A stretch of DNA of 8,056 nt from an uncultured Clostridia bacterium. Its GTDB lineage: Bacteria > Bacillota > Clostridia > Christensenellales > Maliibacteriaceae. Shown piece by piece: positions 1 to 6,043 of this stretch. The stretch spans positions 1 to 8,056 of the forward strand of contig CAKTSO010000082.1 in assembly GCA_934613185.1 (NCBI GenBank), given 5' to 3'. Position 1 is the stretch's first letter. Every line of letters starts with the position of its first letter. Below the pieces are notes generated by a model. It was not told the origin of the DNA. It was given only the letters and a program-made list of their open reading frames with translations, and ran no database searches. Made by a program: the position numbers and the translations under genes.

Positions 1-5
1 TTCGG

Positions 6-356
6 ATGAACGAGACGCTTTCGCGCGAACTGCCGACGATGACGCTCCTTTTTTGGGGCGGCGTTTTCTGCGCGTTTTCCTACGACCTTTTTCGCCTGCC
101 GCGCGCGCTGCTGCGCGGAAGATTTGCCGCCGGGGTGTTGGACGCACTTTGGACGGCGCTTTGCGCGGCACTGCTTTTGTATTTGACATATCGCGGAAAC
201 GGCGGGGCGCTTCGATGGTACGTCTTTTTTGCCGCAGCACTCGGCGCGGGCGTTTATTCGGCGGGCGTCGGCGGCGTGTTTCGCGGCGTGCTGCGAAAGC
301 TTTCGATTCGTTTGCGCAAAAAGTGTGGAAAAATCCACCGCAAGGAATCGGATTAG
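6..356 (+). CDS. yabQ: Spore cortex biosynthesis protein YabQ
   Basis: This is a 116-residue membrane protein of the YabQ family, which in Bacillus is needed for spore cortex formation and locates to the forespore outer membrane. The signature G-x-F-x-A-F-S-Y-D-L-F-R-L-P-R occupies residues 19-33, at the end of the first membrane segment (about 12-28). A second segment runs about 43-62, and the family-like N-G-G-A-L-R-W-Y stretch at 65-72 leads into a third (about 69-90). The tail is strongly basic (R/K-rich, 94-113). It is shorter than the Bacillus protein but of the compact clostridial type. The ATG at 6 is the first in frame, and its ribosome binding site lies at or beyond the window edge, so a slightly longer start cannot be excluded. 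The immediate downstream divIC is the conserved yabP-yabQ-divIC order and supports the call; yabP would lie just outside the window. Confidence 0.86.
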   Translation: MNETLSRELPTMTLLFWGGVFCAFSYDLFRLPRALLRGRFAAGVLDALWTALCAALLLYLTYRGNGGALRWYVFFAAALGAGVYSAGVGGVFRGVLRKLSIRLRKKCGKIHRKESD

Positions 357-359
357 TAC

Positions 360-389
360 TTTTCAAGTGTGGGTAGATTGTGCTATGAT
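360..389 (+). promoter_or_regulatory. Extended -10 sigma-A-type promoter of divIC
   Basis: The -10 box TATGAT (384-389) is preceded by TGC, giving the extended TGn motif. A weak -35 TTTTCA (360-365, four of six matches to TTGACA) lies 18 bases upstream. It sits just after the yabQ stop, so divIC could be expressed in vegetative cells independently of the sporulation genes before it. This is a motif match only. Confidence 0.45.
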
Positions 390-401
390 AATCGAACAGG
401 A

Positions 402-415
402 GGCGCAAGTGCGCC
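402..415 (+). other. Short GC-rich hairpin in divIC leader
   Basis: GGCGC (402-406) and GCGCC (411-415) can pair around the loop AAGT, immediately downstream of the predicted transcription start and 16 bases before the Shine-Dalgarno sequence. There is no U-tract, so it is not an intrinsic terminator. It may stabilise the 5' end of the divIC mRNA; the function is unknown. Confidence 0.35.
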
Positions 416-444
416 GTGCTTGAAAAAACGGGGAGGGGATCGCC

Positions 445-756
445 ATGTCCGGCAGACGCCGCGTTCGGGTCAAAAAGCGCTTTTATGTATTGATCGCCGG
501 TCTCATCGCCGTGTTTTTTGTCGTGCAGTTCATTCGCGCGGATCAAAAGCTCGCGCAGCAGAACGCGCAGCTTGCCGAACTTGACGCGCAGATTTCCCGG
601 ATGCAGGCGTATAACGATTCGCTCGAAACGCAGATCGCCGAGGCCGATTCGCTGGAGAATATCGAAAAGACCGCAAGAGAACAGCTCGGCTGGGTGAGGG
701 AAAATGAGATTCTGTACACCGCCGAAAGCTTCGACGGGACTGCGCAGGAACAATAA
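445..756 (+). CDS. divIC: Septum formation initiator family protein (DivIC/FtsB-like)
   Basis: This 103-residue bitopic membrane protein has the DivIC/FtsB architecture. A basic cytoplasmic N-terminus (residues 1-12, R/K-rich) is followed by one transmembrane helix (about 13-30), an external coiled coil (about 32-68, with A/L/I heptads and many Q/E/D) and the family's conserved C-terminal segment I-E-K-T-A-R-E-Q-L-G-W-V-R-E-N-E-I-L-Y (73-91). DivIC forms the DivIB-DivIC-FtsL complex that activates septal peptidoglycan synthesis at the division site. The start is the ATG at 445, with GGGAGGGG (431-438) about six bases upstream. Its place directly after yabQ matches the order in many spore formers. 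A separate promoter and terminator suggest it can be transcribed alone. FtsL also has this general shape, but the synteny and the C-terminal motif favour DivIC. Confidence 0.87.
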   Translation: MSGRRRVRVKKRFYVLIAGLIAVFFVVQFIRADQKLAQQNAQLAELDAQISRMQAYNDSLETQIAEADSLENIEKTAREQLGWVRENEILYTAESFDGTAQEQ

Positions 757-771
757 AGAACGTGAAGATGA

Positions 772-799
772 AAAACGTCGCTGAATCAAGCGGCGTTTT
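772..799 (+). terminator. Intrinsic terminator after divIC
   Basis: An 11-base arm (772-782) pairs with 789-799 with a single G-U pair, around the six-base loop GAATCA. The stem is A-rich on its left side and ends in TTTT, with a further TTTT at 803-806. It separates divIC from the phosphatase gene, so the latter needs its own promoter within the next 70 bases; I found no convincing -35/-10 pair there. Confidence 0.72.
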
Positions 800-871
800 G
801 CTGTTTTCGATCGAAAATGGGAATAAAAAATAGGAATTAGTAATAGAGATTGTAAGTTTAAGGAGAGATTT

Positions 872-1813
872 ATGCAGACAAAAGCGATTCGGCGCGTCGC
901 CGCCATCGATATCGGAACGAATTCCGTTCGCCTCGCGCGCGGCGTGATGAACGACGGGCGTTTTTGCATGGAGCAAAAAGATCTGGAGACGACCCGCATC
1001 GGAGAGGGAACGACGACGACCGATCGCCTGTCGGACGAGCCGATGCGCCGCACGGCGGACGCCGTCGCATTTTTTGCGCGGCAGGCAGTGGATTCCGGGT
1101 ATGCGCTTTTGGGCGCGTATGCGACGAGTGCCGTGCGGGAAGCGCCGAATAAGGACGAATTTCTTGCACTTTGTCGGGCGCGCGGCGTGGAAGTCGAGGT
1201 GCTTTCGGGGCACGCCGAGTCCGCCGTCGCCTATTACGGCGCGGCGCAGGGGAAAGCGGGCGTGTGCGCCGTGGCGGATATCGGCGGCGGCAGCACGGAA
1301 TTGAGCTTCGGACGAGAAGGACGGCTCGAATTCGGGCAAAGCGCGCGCGTGGGCGCCGTGCGCATGCGGGAGATGTTCGCAAAAGACGACGGGAGTTTGG
1401 ACGACGCGGTGTATGACGCGCTGCTCGCTCATGTGAAGTCGGCGCTCTTGCCGATCGCGGAAAAGATCCCGAAGGGCGCGGCGCTGATCGGCGTGGGCGG
1501 AACGTTTACCTCGCTTGCCGCGATGCAGCAGCGCCTGACGGTTTACGATCCCGCGCGCGTGCAGGATTTTTTGCTGCGCGCGGACGACATCGAATCGTTC
1601 AGCCGTACACTCTGCCGCATGTCGATGGAACAGCGCCTCGCGCTGCCGGGGCTCAAGAAAAAGCGCGCCGACATCATGCCCTGCGCGGCGGTGATCGCCC
1701 GGGCGGTGATGGAGACAGTGGACGCAGACGCGATCTGTGTCAGTGAGCGCGATGGTCTGGAGGGCTATGCGCAGGCAAAAGCGATCGGCATTTTAGAACG
1801 TTTGATCGATTAA
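872..1813 (+). CDS. ppx: Ppx/GppA-family phosphatase (exopolyphosphatase / pppGpp phosphohydrolase)
   Basis: This 313-residue protein has the duplicated actin-like ASKHA fold of the short Ppx/GppA family, which cleaves terminal phosphate from polyphosphate or converts pppGpp to ppGpp. Family motifs in order are the phosphate-1 loop A-I-D-I-G-T-N-S-V-R (11-20), A-T-S-A-V-R-E-A-P-N (84-93), the L-S-G-H-A-E-S segment (111-117) that carries the conserved catalytic-region glutamate, the phosphate-2 loop D-I-G-G-G-S-T-E-L (136-144), the G-V-G-G-T-F-T-S adenosine-type loop (207-214) and G-L-K-K-K-R-A-D-I-M-P (260-270). It lacks the C-terminal HD-like extension of the long enterobacterial enzymes. 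The first of the two usual glutamates in the S-G-x-E-E motif is alanine here. The ATG at 872 follows AAGGAGAG (860-867). Sequence alone does not separate polyphosphatase from pppGpp hydrolase activity. Confidence 0.9.
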   Translation: MQTKAIRRVAAIDIGTNSVRLARGVMNDGRFCMEQKDLETTRIGEGTTTTDRLSDEPMRRTADAVAFFARQAVDSGYALLGAYATSAVREAPNKDEFLALCRARGVEVEVLSGHAESAVAYYGAAQGKAGVCAVADIGGGSTELSFGREGRLEFGQSARVGAVRMREMFAKDDGSLDDAVYDALLAHVKSALLPIAEKIPKGAALIGVGGTFTSLAAMQQRLTVYDPARVQDFLLRADDIESFSRTLCRMSMEQRLALPGLKKKRADIMPCAAVIARAVMETVDADAICVSERDGLEGYAQAKAIGILERLID

Positions 1814-1838
1814 AACGAAAAAACAAAAATACAAAAGA

Positions 1839-1872
1839 GCCGTGAAAGATCGTGTTTCACGGCCTTTTTTTT
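1839..1872 (+). terminator. Strong intrinsic terminator after ppx
   Basis: A perfect 9-base stem, GCCGTGAAA (1839-1847) with TTTCACGGC (1855-1863), has a seven-base loop and is followed by eight T residues (1865-1872). It ends the yabQ-divIC-ppx block. Confidence 0.93.
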
Positions 1873-1968
1873 GCAAAAATGTGTTTGTCATAATTGAAAC
1901 GATAAAATGCGATTATAAACAATGAAATTATAATATAATAAGCGTTAAAAGAAAATTAACATACGAAT

Positions 1969-1984
1969 AATCGATAAAACGATT
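1969..1984. repeat. Inverted repeat AATCG-N6-CGATT at the -35 region
   Basis: AATCG (1969-1973) and CGATT (1980-1984) form a perfect dyad touching the -35 box of the surface-protein promoter. A related copy, CGATAAAATGCGATT, occurs at 1900-1914 in the same AT-rich leader. The arrangement would suit an operator for a dimeric repressor, but no regulator is known from the sequence, and the short arms could arise by chance in AT-rich DNA. The 218-base stretch 1873-2090 holds no gene; besides this dyad it contains only the promoter, a leader hairpin and AT-rich sequence. Confidence 0.35.
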
Positions 1985-2011
1985 GCAATAAAACCAAACA
2001 ACGCCTATAAT
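1983..2011 (+). promoter_or_regulatory. Sigma-A-type promoter of the surface-protein gene
   Basis: TTGCAA (1983-1988) lies exactly 17 bases before a perfect TATAAT (2006-2011). The predicted start near 2018 gives a leader of about 73 bases. Further TATAAT strings at 1929-1934 and 1934-1939 lack a matching -35 and are weaker candidates. The leader ends in the Shine-Dalgarno sequence AAAGGAG (2074-2080). Confidence 0.68.
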
Positions 2012-2023
2012 AAACGCAACTGA

Positions 2024-2047
2024 GAAAAGGCATAATTGCCTGTTTTC
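2024..2047 (+). other. Leader hairpin before the surface-protein gene
   Basis: GAAAAGGCA (2024-2032) pairs with TGCC and TTTTC (2037-2040 and 2043-2047) around the loop TAAT, with a two-base bulge. It begins about six bases after the predicted transcription start. The stem could act in mRNA stability or as weak attenuation, but there is no long T-tract. The inner part, GGCA-TAAT-TGCC, is also a DNA dyad. Confidence 0.35.
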
Positions 2048-2090
2048 ATGCTTTTCAATCAAAATTCAAACAAAAAGGAGAAATTCGACG

Positions 2091-3512
2091 ATGAAAACAA
2101 ATAAGTTTCGATGGGTTCGCCGGGCGATCGCTTTGGCGGCGACGCTCGTTCTGCTGCTGAGCTTTGTCCCGTCGGCGCTGGCGGAACCCGCGTATTGCGC
2201 ATGGATCGGCGAGACGGGCTATGAGACGCTGGAAGCGGCGGTCAATGCGGCGCAAAGCGGCGATACGATCACGCTCGGCGAGGGCGTTTATACGCTTTAC
2301 AACAAAGGCGCCGTGACGAAGGATAAAGATCTGACGTTTGTCGGAGCGGGCGCGGACAAGACGACCTGGCTGATTGGGCCGAAGGTTCCGGATCCCGAAA
2401 AGTTCGGCACCGAATACAACAGCGATTACAGCTTTGACGGCCGCGGAAGCGAAATGAAAGAGACCGTCACGTTTCGAAATATGACGCTTCAAAGCGGCAG
2501 TGTGGATTATCTCGGCTTTGCGGGATGTGACAATACGGTCGTCGAGAACTGCGTGATCGAGGGCAAGACCTTTTATTGGGGCTATTCGTCCGCTGTTTTT
2601 AACAACACGACGTTCATTGTACCCACCGGCGACTACGCGGTCTGGACGTACAGCTCTCCCGTCATGACATTCGAAGGCTGTACGTTCCATGCTTCCGGCA
2701 AGGTGATCAACGTCTATACCGATTTCGGCGCGGGCAAGAACGACATTACCGTGAATTTCATTGACTGCACCGTGGATTCGACCGCAGCCGCCAAAAGCGC
2801 GCTGAACATCAACGACCAGAACATGGGCGAGTATCAATACTACGTCAATATCTCCGGCGTCAATTCCGTCAGCGGTCTTAATCCGGACGACGTGACCTGC
2901 TCGCGTCTGTTCGGTTTCGGCGGGACGCAGAAGCCGGATAACAATTCCGGCAGAAGTGTCGTCAGCATCGACGGCACGGTTGTCTGGGAAGACGGGGCCA
3001 TGGTGTCCCACGCTGTCGAAACGGAGAACGACATTTACACGGACGGCTATGCCGACGATGCCTTCACGATTACGGTCATCGAAGACTGGGCGAAGCAGGA
3101 GGACGGTTCCTGGACGCGCACGATCGAAAAAGTGTGCGACTACTGCGGCGATACGGAACGGGTCGTCGAGACGAAATATCCCGTGCATTATGATTTGAAC
3201 GGCGGTGCGGGAACCGCCGACGCCGATGAAGTCCGTCTTCCCGGCGAAGAGGTCACGCTTCGCACGGCGCCGATGCGCGAAGGCTATCGGTTTGCCGGCT
3301 GGAACACGAGCAAAGACGGCAAGGGAACAAACTATGCGGCGGGCGACACGTTCGTCATGCCCGACGGCGCGGTGACGCTTTTCGCGCAGTGGGAAGTGAT
3401 TGTTCCCCAAACGGGCGACGCGGCGCATCTTGTGCCGTGGATCGGCGTGCTGACGATGGCGCTTGCGGGCGCGGCGGTGCTTTGGAAAACGAAAAAAGCG
3501 CGTCAGAATTGA
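2091..3512 (+). CDS. Cell-wall-anchored surface protein with beta-helix, InlB B-repeat and VPQTG sorting signal
   Basis: This 473-residue secreted protein is not a recognised named gene. A signal peptide spans residues 1-31 (basic start, hydrophobic core 12-26, cleavage likely after A-L-A). Residues about 44-300 resemble a pectate-lyase-like right-handed beta-helix. They open with T-L-E-A-A-V-N-A-A-Q-S-G-D-T-I (46-60), typical of such folds, followed by repeated short N/V/F-rich strands such as V-T-F-R-N-M-T-L and M-T-F-E-G-C-T-F. A C-D-Y-C pair lies at 349-352. An InlB B-repeat (Listeria-Bacteroides repeat) covers about 366-435, with Y-D-L-N-G-G, G-Y-R-F-A-G-W-N and F-A-Q-W-E. The end shows a sortase signal: V-P-Q-T-G-D (438-443), a hydrophobic helix (about 447-464) and the basic tail K-T-K-K-A-R. 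Known relatives bind host or carbohydrate surfaces; no catalytic site is evident, so adhesion is an inference. The ATG at 2091 has AAAGGAG ten bases upstream. Terminators on both sides make it a single-gene unit. Confidence 0.83.
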   Translation: MKTNKFRWVRRAIALAATLVLLLSFVPSALAEPAYCAWIGETGYETLEAAVNAAQSGDTITLGEGVYTLYNKGAVTKDKDLTFVGAGADKTTWLIGPKVPDPEKFGTEYNSDYSFDGRGSEMKETVTFRNMTLQSGSVDYLGFAGCDNTVVENCVIEGKTFYWGYSSAVFNNTTFIVPTGDYAVWTYSSPVMTFEGCTFHASGKVINVYTDFGAGKNDITVNFIDCTVDSTAAAKSALNINDQNMGEYQYYVNISGVNSVSGLNPDDVTCSRLFGFGGTQKPDNNSGRSVVSIDGTVVWEDGAMVSHAVETENDIYTDGYADDAFTITVIEDWAKQEDGSWTRTIEKVCDYCGDTERVVETKYPVHYDLNGGAGTADADEVRLPGEEVTLRTAPMREGYRFAGWNTSKDGKGTNYAAGDTFVMPDGAVTLFAQWEVIVPQTGDAAHLVPWIGVLTMALAGAAVLWKTKKARQN

Positions 3513-3515
3513 TCT

Positions 3516-3655
3516 GACTGCCTCCGGACAAGAAAACAATCGGTTTTGCAGGGGTACTGCGGCTGAATAACGCCGCCGCAGTACCCCTTGATATTTCTCG
3601 TTTTGGCGTTGTGAAAATGCCTGAGCGACGCTTGTTTTCTTATCCGGAAGCAGTC
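3516..3655. repeat. 140-bp nested inverted-repeat element
   Basis: The 24-base arms at 3516-3539 and 3632-3655 are inverted copies matching at 22 of 24 positions. They enclose a perfect 14-base inner palindrome (3550-3588) and a smaller possible stem (GCGTTG at 3606-3611 with CGACGC at 3626-3631). Read on the minus strand, both arm differences become G-U pairs, so the RNA stem would be unbroken. Read on the plus strand, the right arm is followed by TTTTT (3656-3660), like a large terminator. Terminal inverted repeats around a short non-coding core also fit a MITE-like or REP-like element, but I see no target-site duplication. The left arm starts just after the surface-protein stop codon. Confidence 0.6.
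3550..3588. repeat. Perfect 14-bp GC-rich palindrome (inner hairpin)
   Basis: AGGGGTACTGCGGC (3550-3563) is the exact reverse complement of 3575-3588, with an 11-base loop. It would form a very stable hairpin on either strand. The following bases, TGATATTTCTCG, do not form a T-tract, so it is a poor intrinsic terminator by itself. It could act as a 3' mRNA stabiliser for the surface-protein gene or as the core of the surrounding element. Confidence 0.8.
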
Positions 3656-3684
3656 TTTTTGCATAACAGCGGTGCAAAATATCT

Positions 3685-3724
3685 AAAACGTGCGGTTCAT
3701 TGGAACATGAGCCGCACGTTTTTT
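3685..3724. terminator. Bidirectional terminator between convergent genes
   Basis: A 16-base stem (3685-3700 with 3707-3722, one G-U pair) encloses the loop TGGAAC. On the plus strand it ends in six T residues (3719-3724). On the minus strand it ends in TTTT followed by AGAT. It lies five bases beyond the amidohydrolase stop codon and serves both that gene and the convergent surface-protein gene. Confidence 0.88.
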
Positions 3725-3728
3725 ACTG

Positions 3729-4520
3729 TCAGGACAGTTTCAGTATTTTTTCGGCGTTTTTGTGCAGGATCGCCTCTTTTTCCGATTCGGAAAGCTCTAA
3801 AAGATCGAGAAAGTCAAGATCCATTTTCGGCGCGTGCCACGGGCAATCGGAGCCGAAGAGGATATTGTCCGCGCCGTGACGCTCGACGATCTTCTTTGCG
3901 GCGGGAAGCGGAATGGTGCCCTTGCCGAAGGACGTGTCAAAGAAAAGCGGCAGGCCGCAGAGCGTCGACGCGACAGATTCCCAATCGGCCAGCGCGCCCC
4001 AGTGGGCGGCGACGACGGTTGTATCAAGCCATCGAAGCGCGCGGGAAAGCCGCGCGGGAGAGCAGTTTGCGGGCCCGGCGAAACCGAGATCATACCCCGC
4101 GTGGAAGACGACGGGAAGACCGAGGCGCGAGATTTTTTGATAGATCGGACGCATTTTTTCGTCGTCGACGCGGAAATTTTGATATTCGGGGTGAAATTTG
4201 ATCCCGCGAAGACCGAGCGACGCGATGCGGTCCAGTTCTTCGAGCGCGTTTGGCGCGTCGGGATGCACGGAGCCGAACGAGATCAATCGATCGCTGTGGA
4301 TCGACGCGGCGAAATCATTGACGCTCGTTTGCTGATGCGCATTCGTGGCGATATTCAAAACGACCGCGCGGTCGACGCCGTCTTCGTCCATGCGGCGAAG
4401 GAGCCCGACGGCCGTCCCGTCGGTATAGATCGAAATCCCGCCGCTTGCGTGTTGCAGCGTTTCCATGGCGCGGGGCGCGAGGCGGTCGGGGAAGCAGTGC
4501 GTGTGAAAGTCGATGATCAT
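3729..4520 (-). CDS. Amidohydrolase family 2 metal-dependent hydrolase (TIM barrel)
   Basis: This 263-residue protein belongs to the amidohydrolase-2 group (relatives of ACMSD and gamma-resorcylate decarboxylase; COG2159-like). Candidate metal ligands and catalytic residues are in the expected order: H-T-H after strand 1 (M-I-I-D-F-H-T-H, His6 and His8), G-I-K-F-H-P (His110), V-V-F-H-A-G (His140), V-A-A-H-W-G (His173) and F-G-S-D-C-P-W (Asp225). The usual asparagine-alanine near the C-terminus is present (H-K-N-A-E-K-I-L, 253-260). It is slightly shorter than average for the family but appears complete. The substrate cannot be told: members hydrolyse or decarboxylate varied small carboxylic or amide compounds. 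The ATG at 4518-4520 follows GGGAG (complement of 4528-4532), seven bases away. It is a single-gene unit with its own promoter and terminator, transcribed against the flanking genes; no metabolic partner is visible. Confidence 0.87.
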   Translation of the reverse strand: MIIDFHTHCFPDRLAPRAMETLQHASGGISIYTDGTAVGLLRRMDEDGVDRAVVLNIATNAHQQTSVNDFAASIHSDRLISFGSVHPDAPNALEELDRIASLGLRGIKFHPEYQNFRVDDEKMRPIYQKISRLGLPVVFHAGYDLGFAGPANCSPARLSRALRWLDTTVVAAHWGALADWESVASTLCGLPLFFDTSFGKGTIPLPAAKKIVERHGADNILFGSDCPWHAPKMDLDFLDLLELSESEKEAILHKNAEKILKLS

Positions 4521-4567
4521 GGAGTGTCTCCCGTTGGGTTTTGATTCAAAAAAATCGGAACTTTATT

Positions 4568-4596
4568 ATTGTAATCGCGCACACTGCGATTGTAAA
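4568..4596 (-). promoter_or_regulatory. Sigma-A-type promoter of the amidohydrolase gene
   Basis: On the minus strand, TTTACA (4596-4591) is followed after exactly 17 bases by TACAAT (4573-4568), each five of six matches to consensus. Transcription should start near 4561, giving a leader of about 40 bases. The spacer and box edges contain the inverted repeat AATCGC-N7-GCGATT (4573-4591), a possible operator. Confidence 0.68.
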
Positions 4597-4600
4597 GCAC

Positions 4601-4630
4601 GCATAAGGCGCGGCGCGCGGGCGGACAATA
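4601..4630 (+). promoter_or_regulatory. Forespore-type (sigma-G/sigma-F-like) promoter of spoIVB
   Basis: GCATA (4601-4605) fits the shared sigma-F/sigma-G -35 pattern. Eighteen bases further is GACAATA (4624-4630), which matches the A and H-T-A positions of the sigma-G -10 box. The longer string GCGGACAATA (4621-4630) fits the sigma-F -10 pattern except at its second base, though with 15 rather than 16 bases of spacing. Bacillus spoIVB is known to be transcribed in the forespore by these factors. The predicted start near 4637 lies before the ribosome binding site at 4649. Confidence 0.5.
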
Positions 4631-4648
4631 AGACGAGAAGAAAGTCGT

Positions 4649-4654
4649 GGGAGG
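4649..4654 (+). promoter_or_regulatory. Ribosome binding site that decides the spoIVB TTG start
   Basis: GGGAGG sits ten bases before the TTG at 4665. The alternative in-frame GTG at 4647 overlaps this sequence, has no Shine-Dalgarno sequence of its own and would lie only about ten bases from the predicted transcription start, so TTG is preferred. Confidence 0.68.
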
Positions 4655-4664
4655 CGCATGCATT

Positions 4665-5924
4665 TTGAAAAAAACGGTAAGACGGATCGCGGGCGCCGCC
4701 GCATTGTTCCTGATCCTGTTTTCGCACAGCGGCTATTGCCGAAGCATCGACGCGCTTCCGCAAACGATCATTCTGCCAAAGGATACGGCGGTCGAATTCG
4801 CGCTGCCGCGCTTTGTCGCGCTCCAAAACAAAACGGACGACGCGCTGCCTGTCAGCGTTGACGAGGGGGAAGCGTTGACGGCGCGTCTTGCCGCGGAAAC
4901 GACGGGAAGCGCGCAGACGTCGTTTTCCCTTTTCGGAATCACATTGAAACCGGTGCGCGTCAGCGTCGTGGAGGATCGCTGTGTCGGACAGGGAGGGCAG
5001 ATCGTCGGCATCGCGCTTTTGACCGACGGCGCGCTTGTCGTGGGGACGAGCCGCGTGCTGGCGGACGACGGAACGTGGCGCGATCCGGCGGGCGAAGCGG
5101 GGCTTGCCGCGGGCGATCTTTTGACGCATATCGACGGGGAAAAGATCGAAGACGCGTCGTTTGTGAGTCGGCGGCTTGCAAATTTAAACGGTGAGCGCGT
5201 GACGCTGCGCCTCGTGCGCGACGAAAAGACGCTGGAACTTGCCGTGCAGCCCGTGCGCGAGGCGGGAAGCGGCGCGTTTCGTCTCGGCGTCTGGGTGCGC
5301 GATTCGACGGCGGGCGTCGGGACGCTGACGTATGCCGACGCGGAACGCGGAACCTACGGCGCGCTCGGCCACGGGATCGTCGACAACGACACAAAGCAGT
5401 ATCTGACGGTGCAGGACGGCAGGATCGCCGCGGCGCGTGTGACACAGATCACGCGCGGGCAGTCCGGCGCGCCGGGGCAGATCATGGGAAGCTACACGCT
5501 CGACGAAGCGGCGCTCGGGAATATCTGCCGCAACAACGAATTCGGGATTTACGGCGCGCTTTGGAGCGATCCGACGCAAAATACGATCCCGATCGGCTAT
5601 CGCAGCCAGGTCGAAACGGGGCCGGCGCAGATATTGAGCGCTGCGGACGGCGAGCTTCGCGCCTACGACTGCGTCATTGAGAAGATCACGCCGCAGCGAA
5701 GTGCACAGGCGAAAAGCCTTGTGGTGCGCGTGACGGACGCGCGGCTTCTGGAACTTACGGGCGGGATCGTGCAGGGGATGAGCGGCAGCCCGATCGTGCA
5801 GAACGGACGTCTCGTCGCCGCCGTGACGCATGTGTTCGTCAACGATCCGCAGCGCGGCTACGGCGTATTTATCGAATGGATGCTGGAACAAAGCGACGCG
5901 CTCGGCTTGAAAAACGAAGAATAG
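4665..5924 (+). CDS. spoIVB: SpoIVB serine peptidase (S55), forespore signalling protease
   Basis: This protein of about 419 residues (from the TTG start) matches SpoIVB, the PDZ serine protease secreted from the forespore into the intermembrane space. In Bacillus it cleaves SpoIVFA, releasing SpoIVFB to process pro-sigma-K. A basic start plus hydrophobic segment (about 5-22) serves as signal or membrane anchor. A PDZ domain covers about 111-198, with V-V-G-T-S and A-G-L-A-A-G-D-L-L-T-H-I-D-G-E. The S55 catalytic domain holds G-A-L-G-H-G (His236), R-V-T-D (Asp358) and G-G-I-V-Q-G-M-S-G-S-P-I (Ser373, the first serine). The Asp-to-Ser spacing of 15 equals that of the Bacillus triad, and the length is close to the Bacillus protein. 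An in-frame GTG at 4647 would add six residues but clashes with the ribosome binding site. The forespore-type promoter upstream and the terminator downstream indicate separate control from the spo0A homologue that follows. Confidence 0.94.
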   Translation: MKKTVRRIAGAAALFLILFSHSGYCRSIDALPQTIILPKDTAVEFALPRFVALQNKTDDALPVSVDEGEALTARLAAETTGSAQTSFSLFGITLKPVRVSVVEDRCVGQGGQIVGIALLTDGALVVGTSRVLADDGTWRDPAGEAGLAAGDLLTHIDGEKIEDASFVSRRLANLNGERVTLRLVRDEKTLELAVQPVREAGSGAFRLGVWVRDSTAGVGTLTYADAERGTYGALGHGIVDNDTKQYLTVQDGRIAAARVTQITRGQSGAPGQIMGSYTLDEAALGNICRNNEFGIYGALWSDPTQNTIPIGYRSQVETGPAQILSAADGELRAYDCVIEKITPQRSAQAKSLVVRVTDARLLELTGGIVQGMSGSPIVQNGRLVAAVTHVFVNDPQRGYGVFIEWMLEQSDALGLKNEE

Positions 5925-5970
5925 AACACGAAGGCAGATCTTGAAATCGACATAACCGAATCGCAAGAAG

Positions 5971-6004
5971 CCGTGTTTGCACCGATTGTGCGCACGGTTT
6001 TTTT
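5971..6004 (+). terminator. Intrinsic terminator between spoIVB and the spo0A homologue
   Basis: CCGTG (5971-5975) pairs with CACGG (5993-5997) and GCAC (5979-5982) with GTGC (5988-5991), with a small internal loop between the two stems. Seven T residues follow (5998-6004). It isolates the forespore transcript from the regulator gene. Confidence 0.8.
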
Positions 6005-6043
6005 AATTTTCTTTTTCAGACCCATAGCACAAACGCACAAAGC

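Noticed and set aside
800..870. A sigma-A promoter for ppx
   Set aside because: The AT-rich stretch contains no -35/-10 pair of acceptable match and spacing; TTGCTG at 798-803 lacks a -10 partner.
2055..3677. A 540-codon open frame on the minus strand opposite the surface-protein gene
   Set aside because: It is basic, low-complexity (R/A/H-rich) and has no domain. The plus-strand frame has a signal peptide, InlB repeat, sorting signal, ribosome binding site and promoter.
1873..4600. CRISPR array, tRNA, rRNA or insertion-sequence transposase in the less gene-dense middle part
   Set aside because: There are no regularly spaced direct repeats, no cloverleaf-like sequence and no transposase motifs in any frame.
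4647..4664. GTG at 4647 as the spoIVB start
   Set aside because: It overlaps the GGGAGG that serves the TTG at 4665 and has no binding site of its own.
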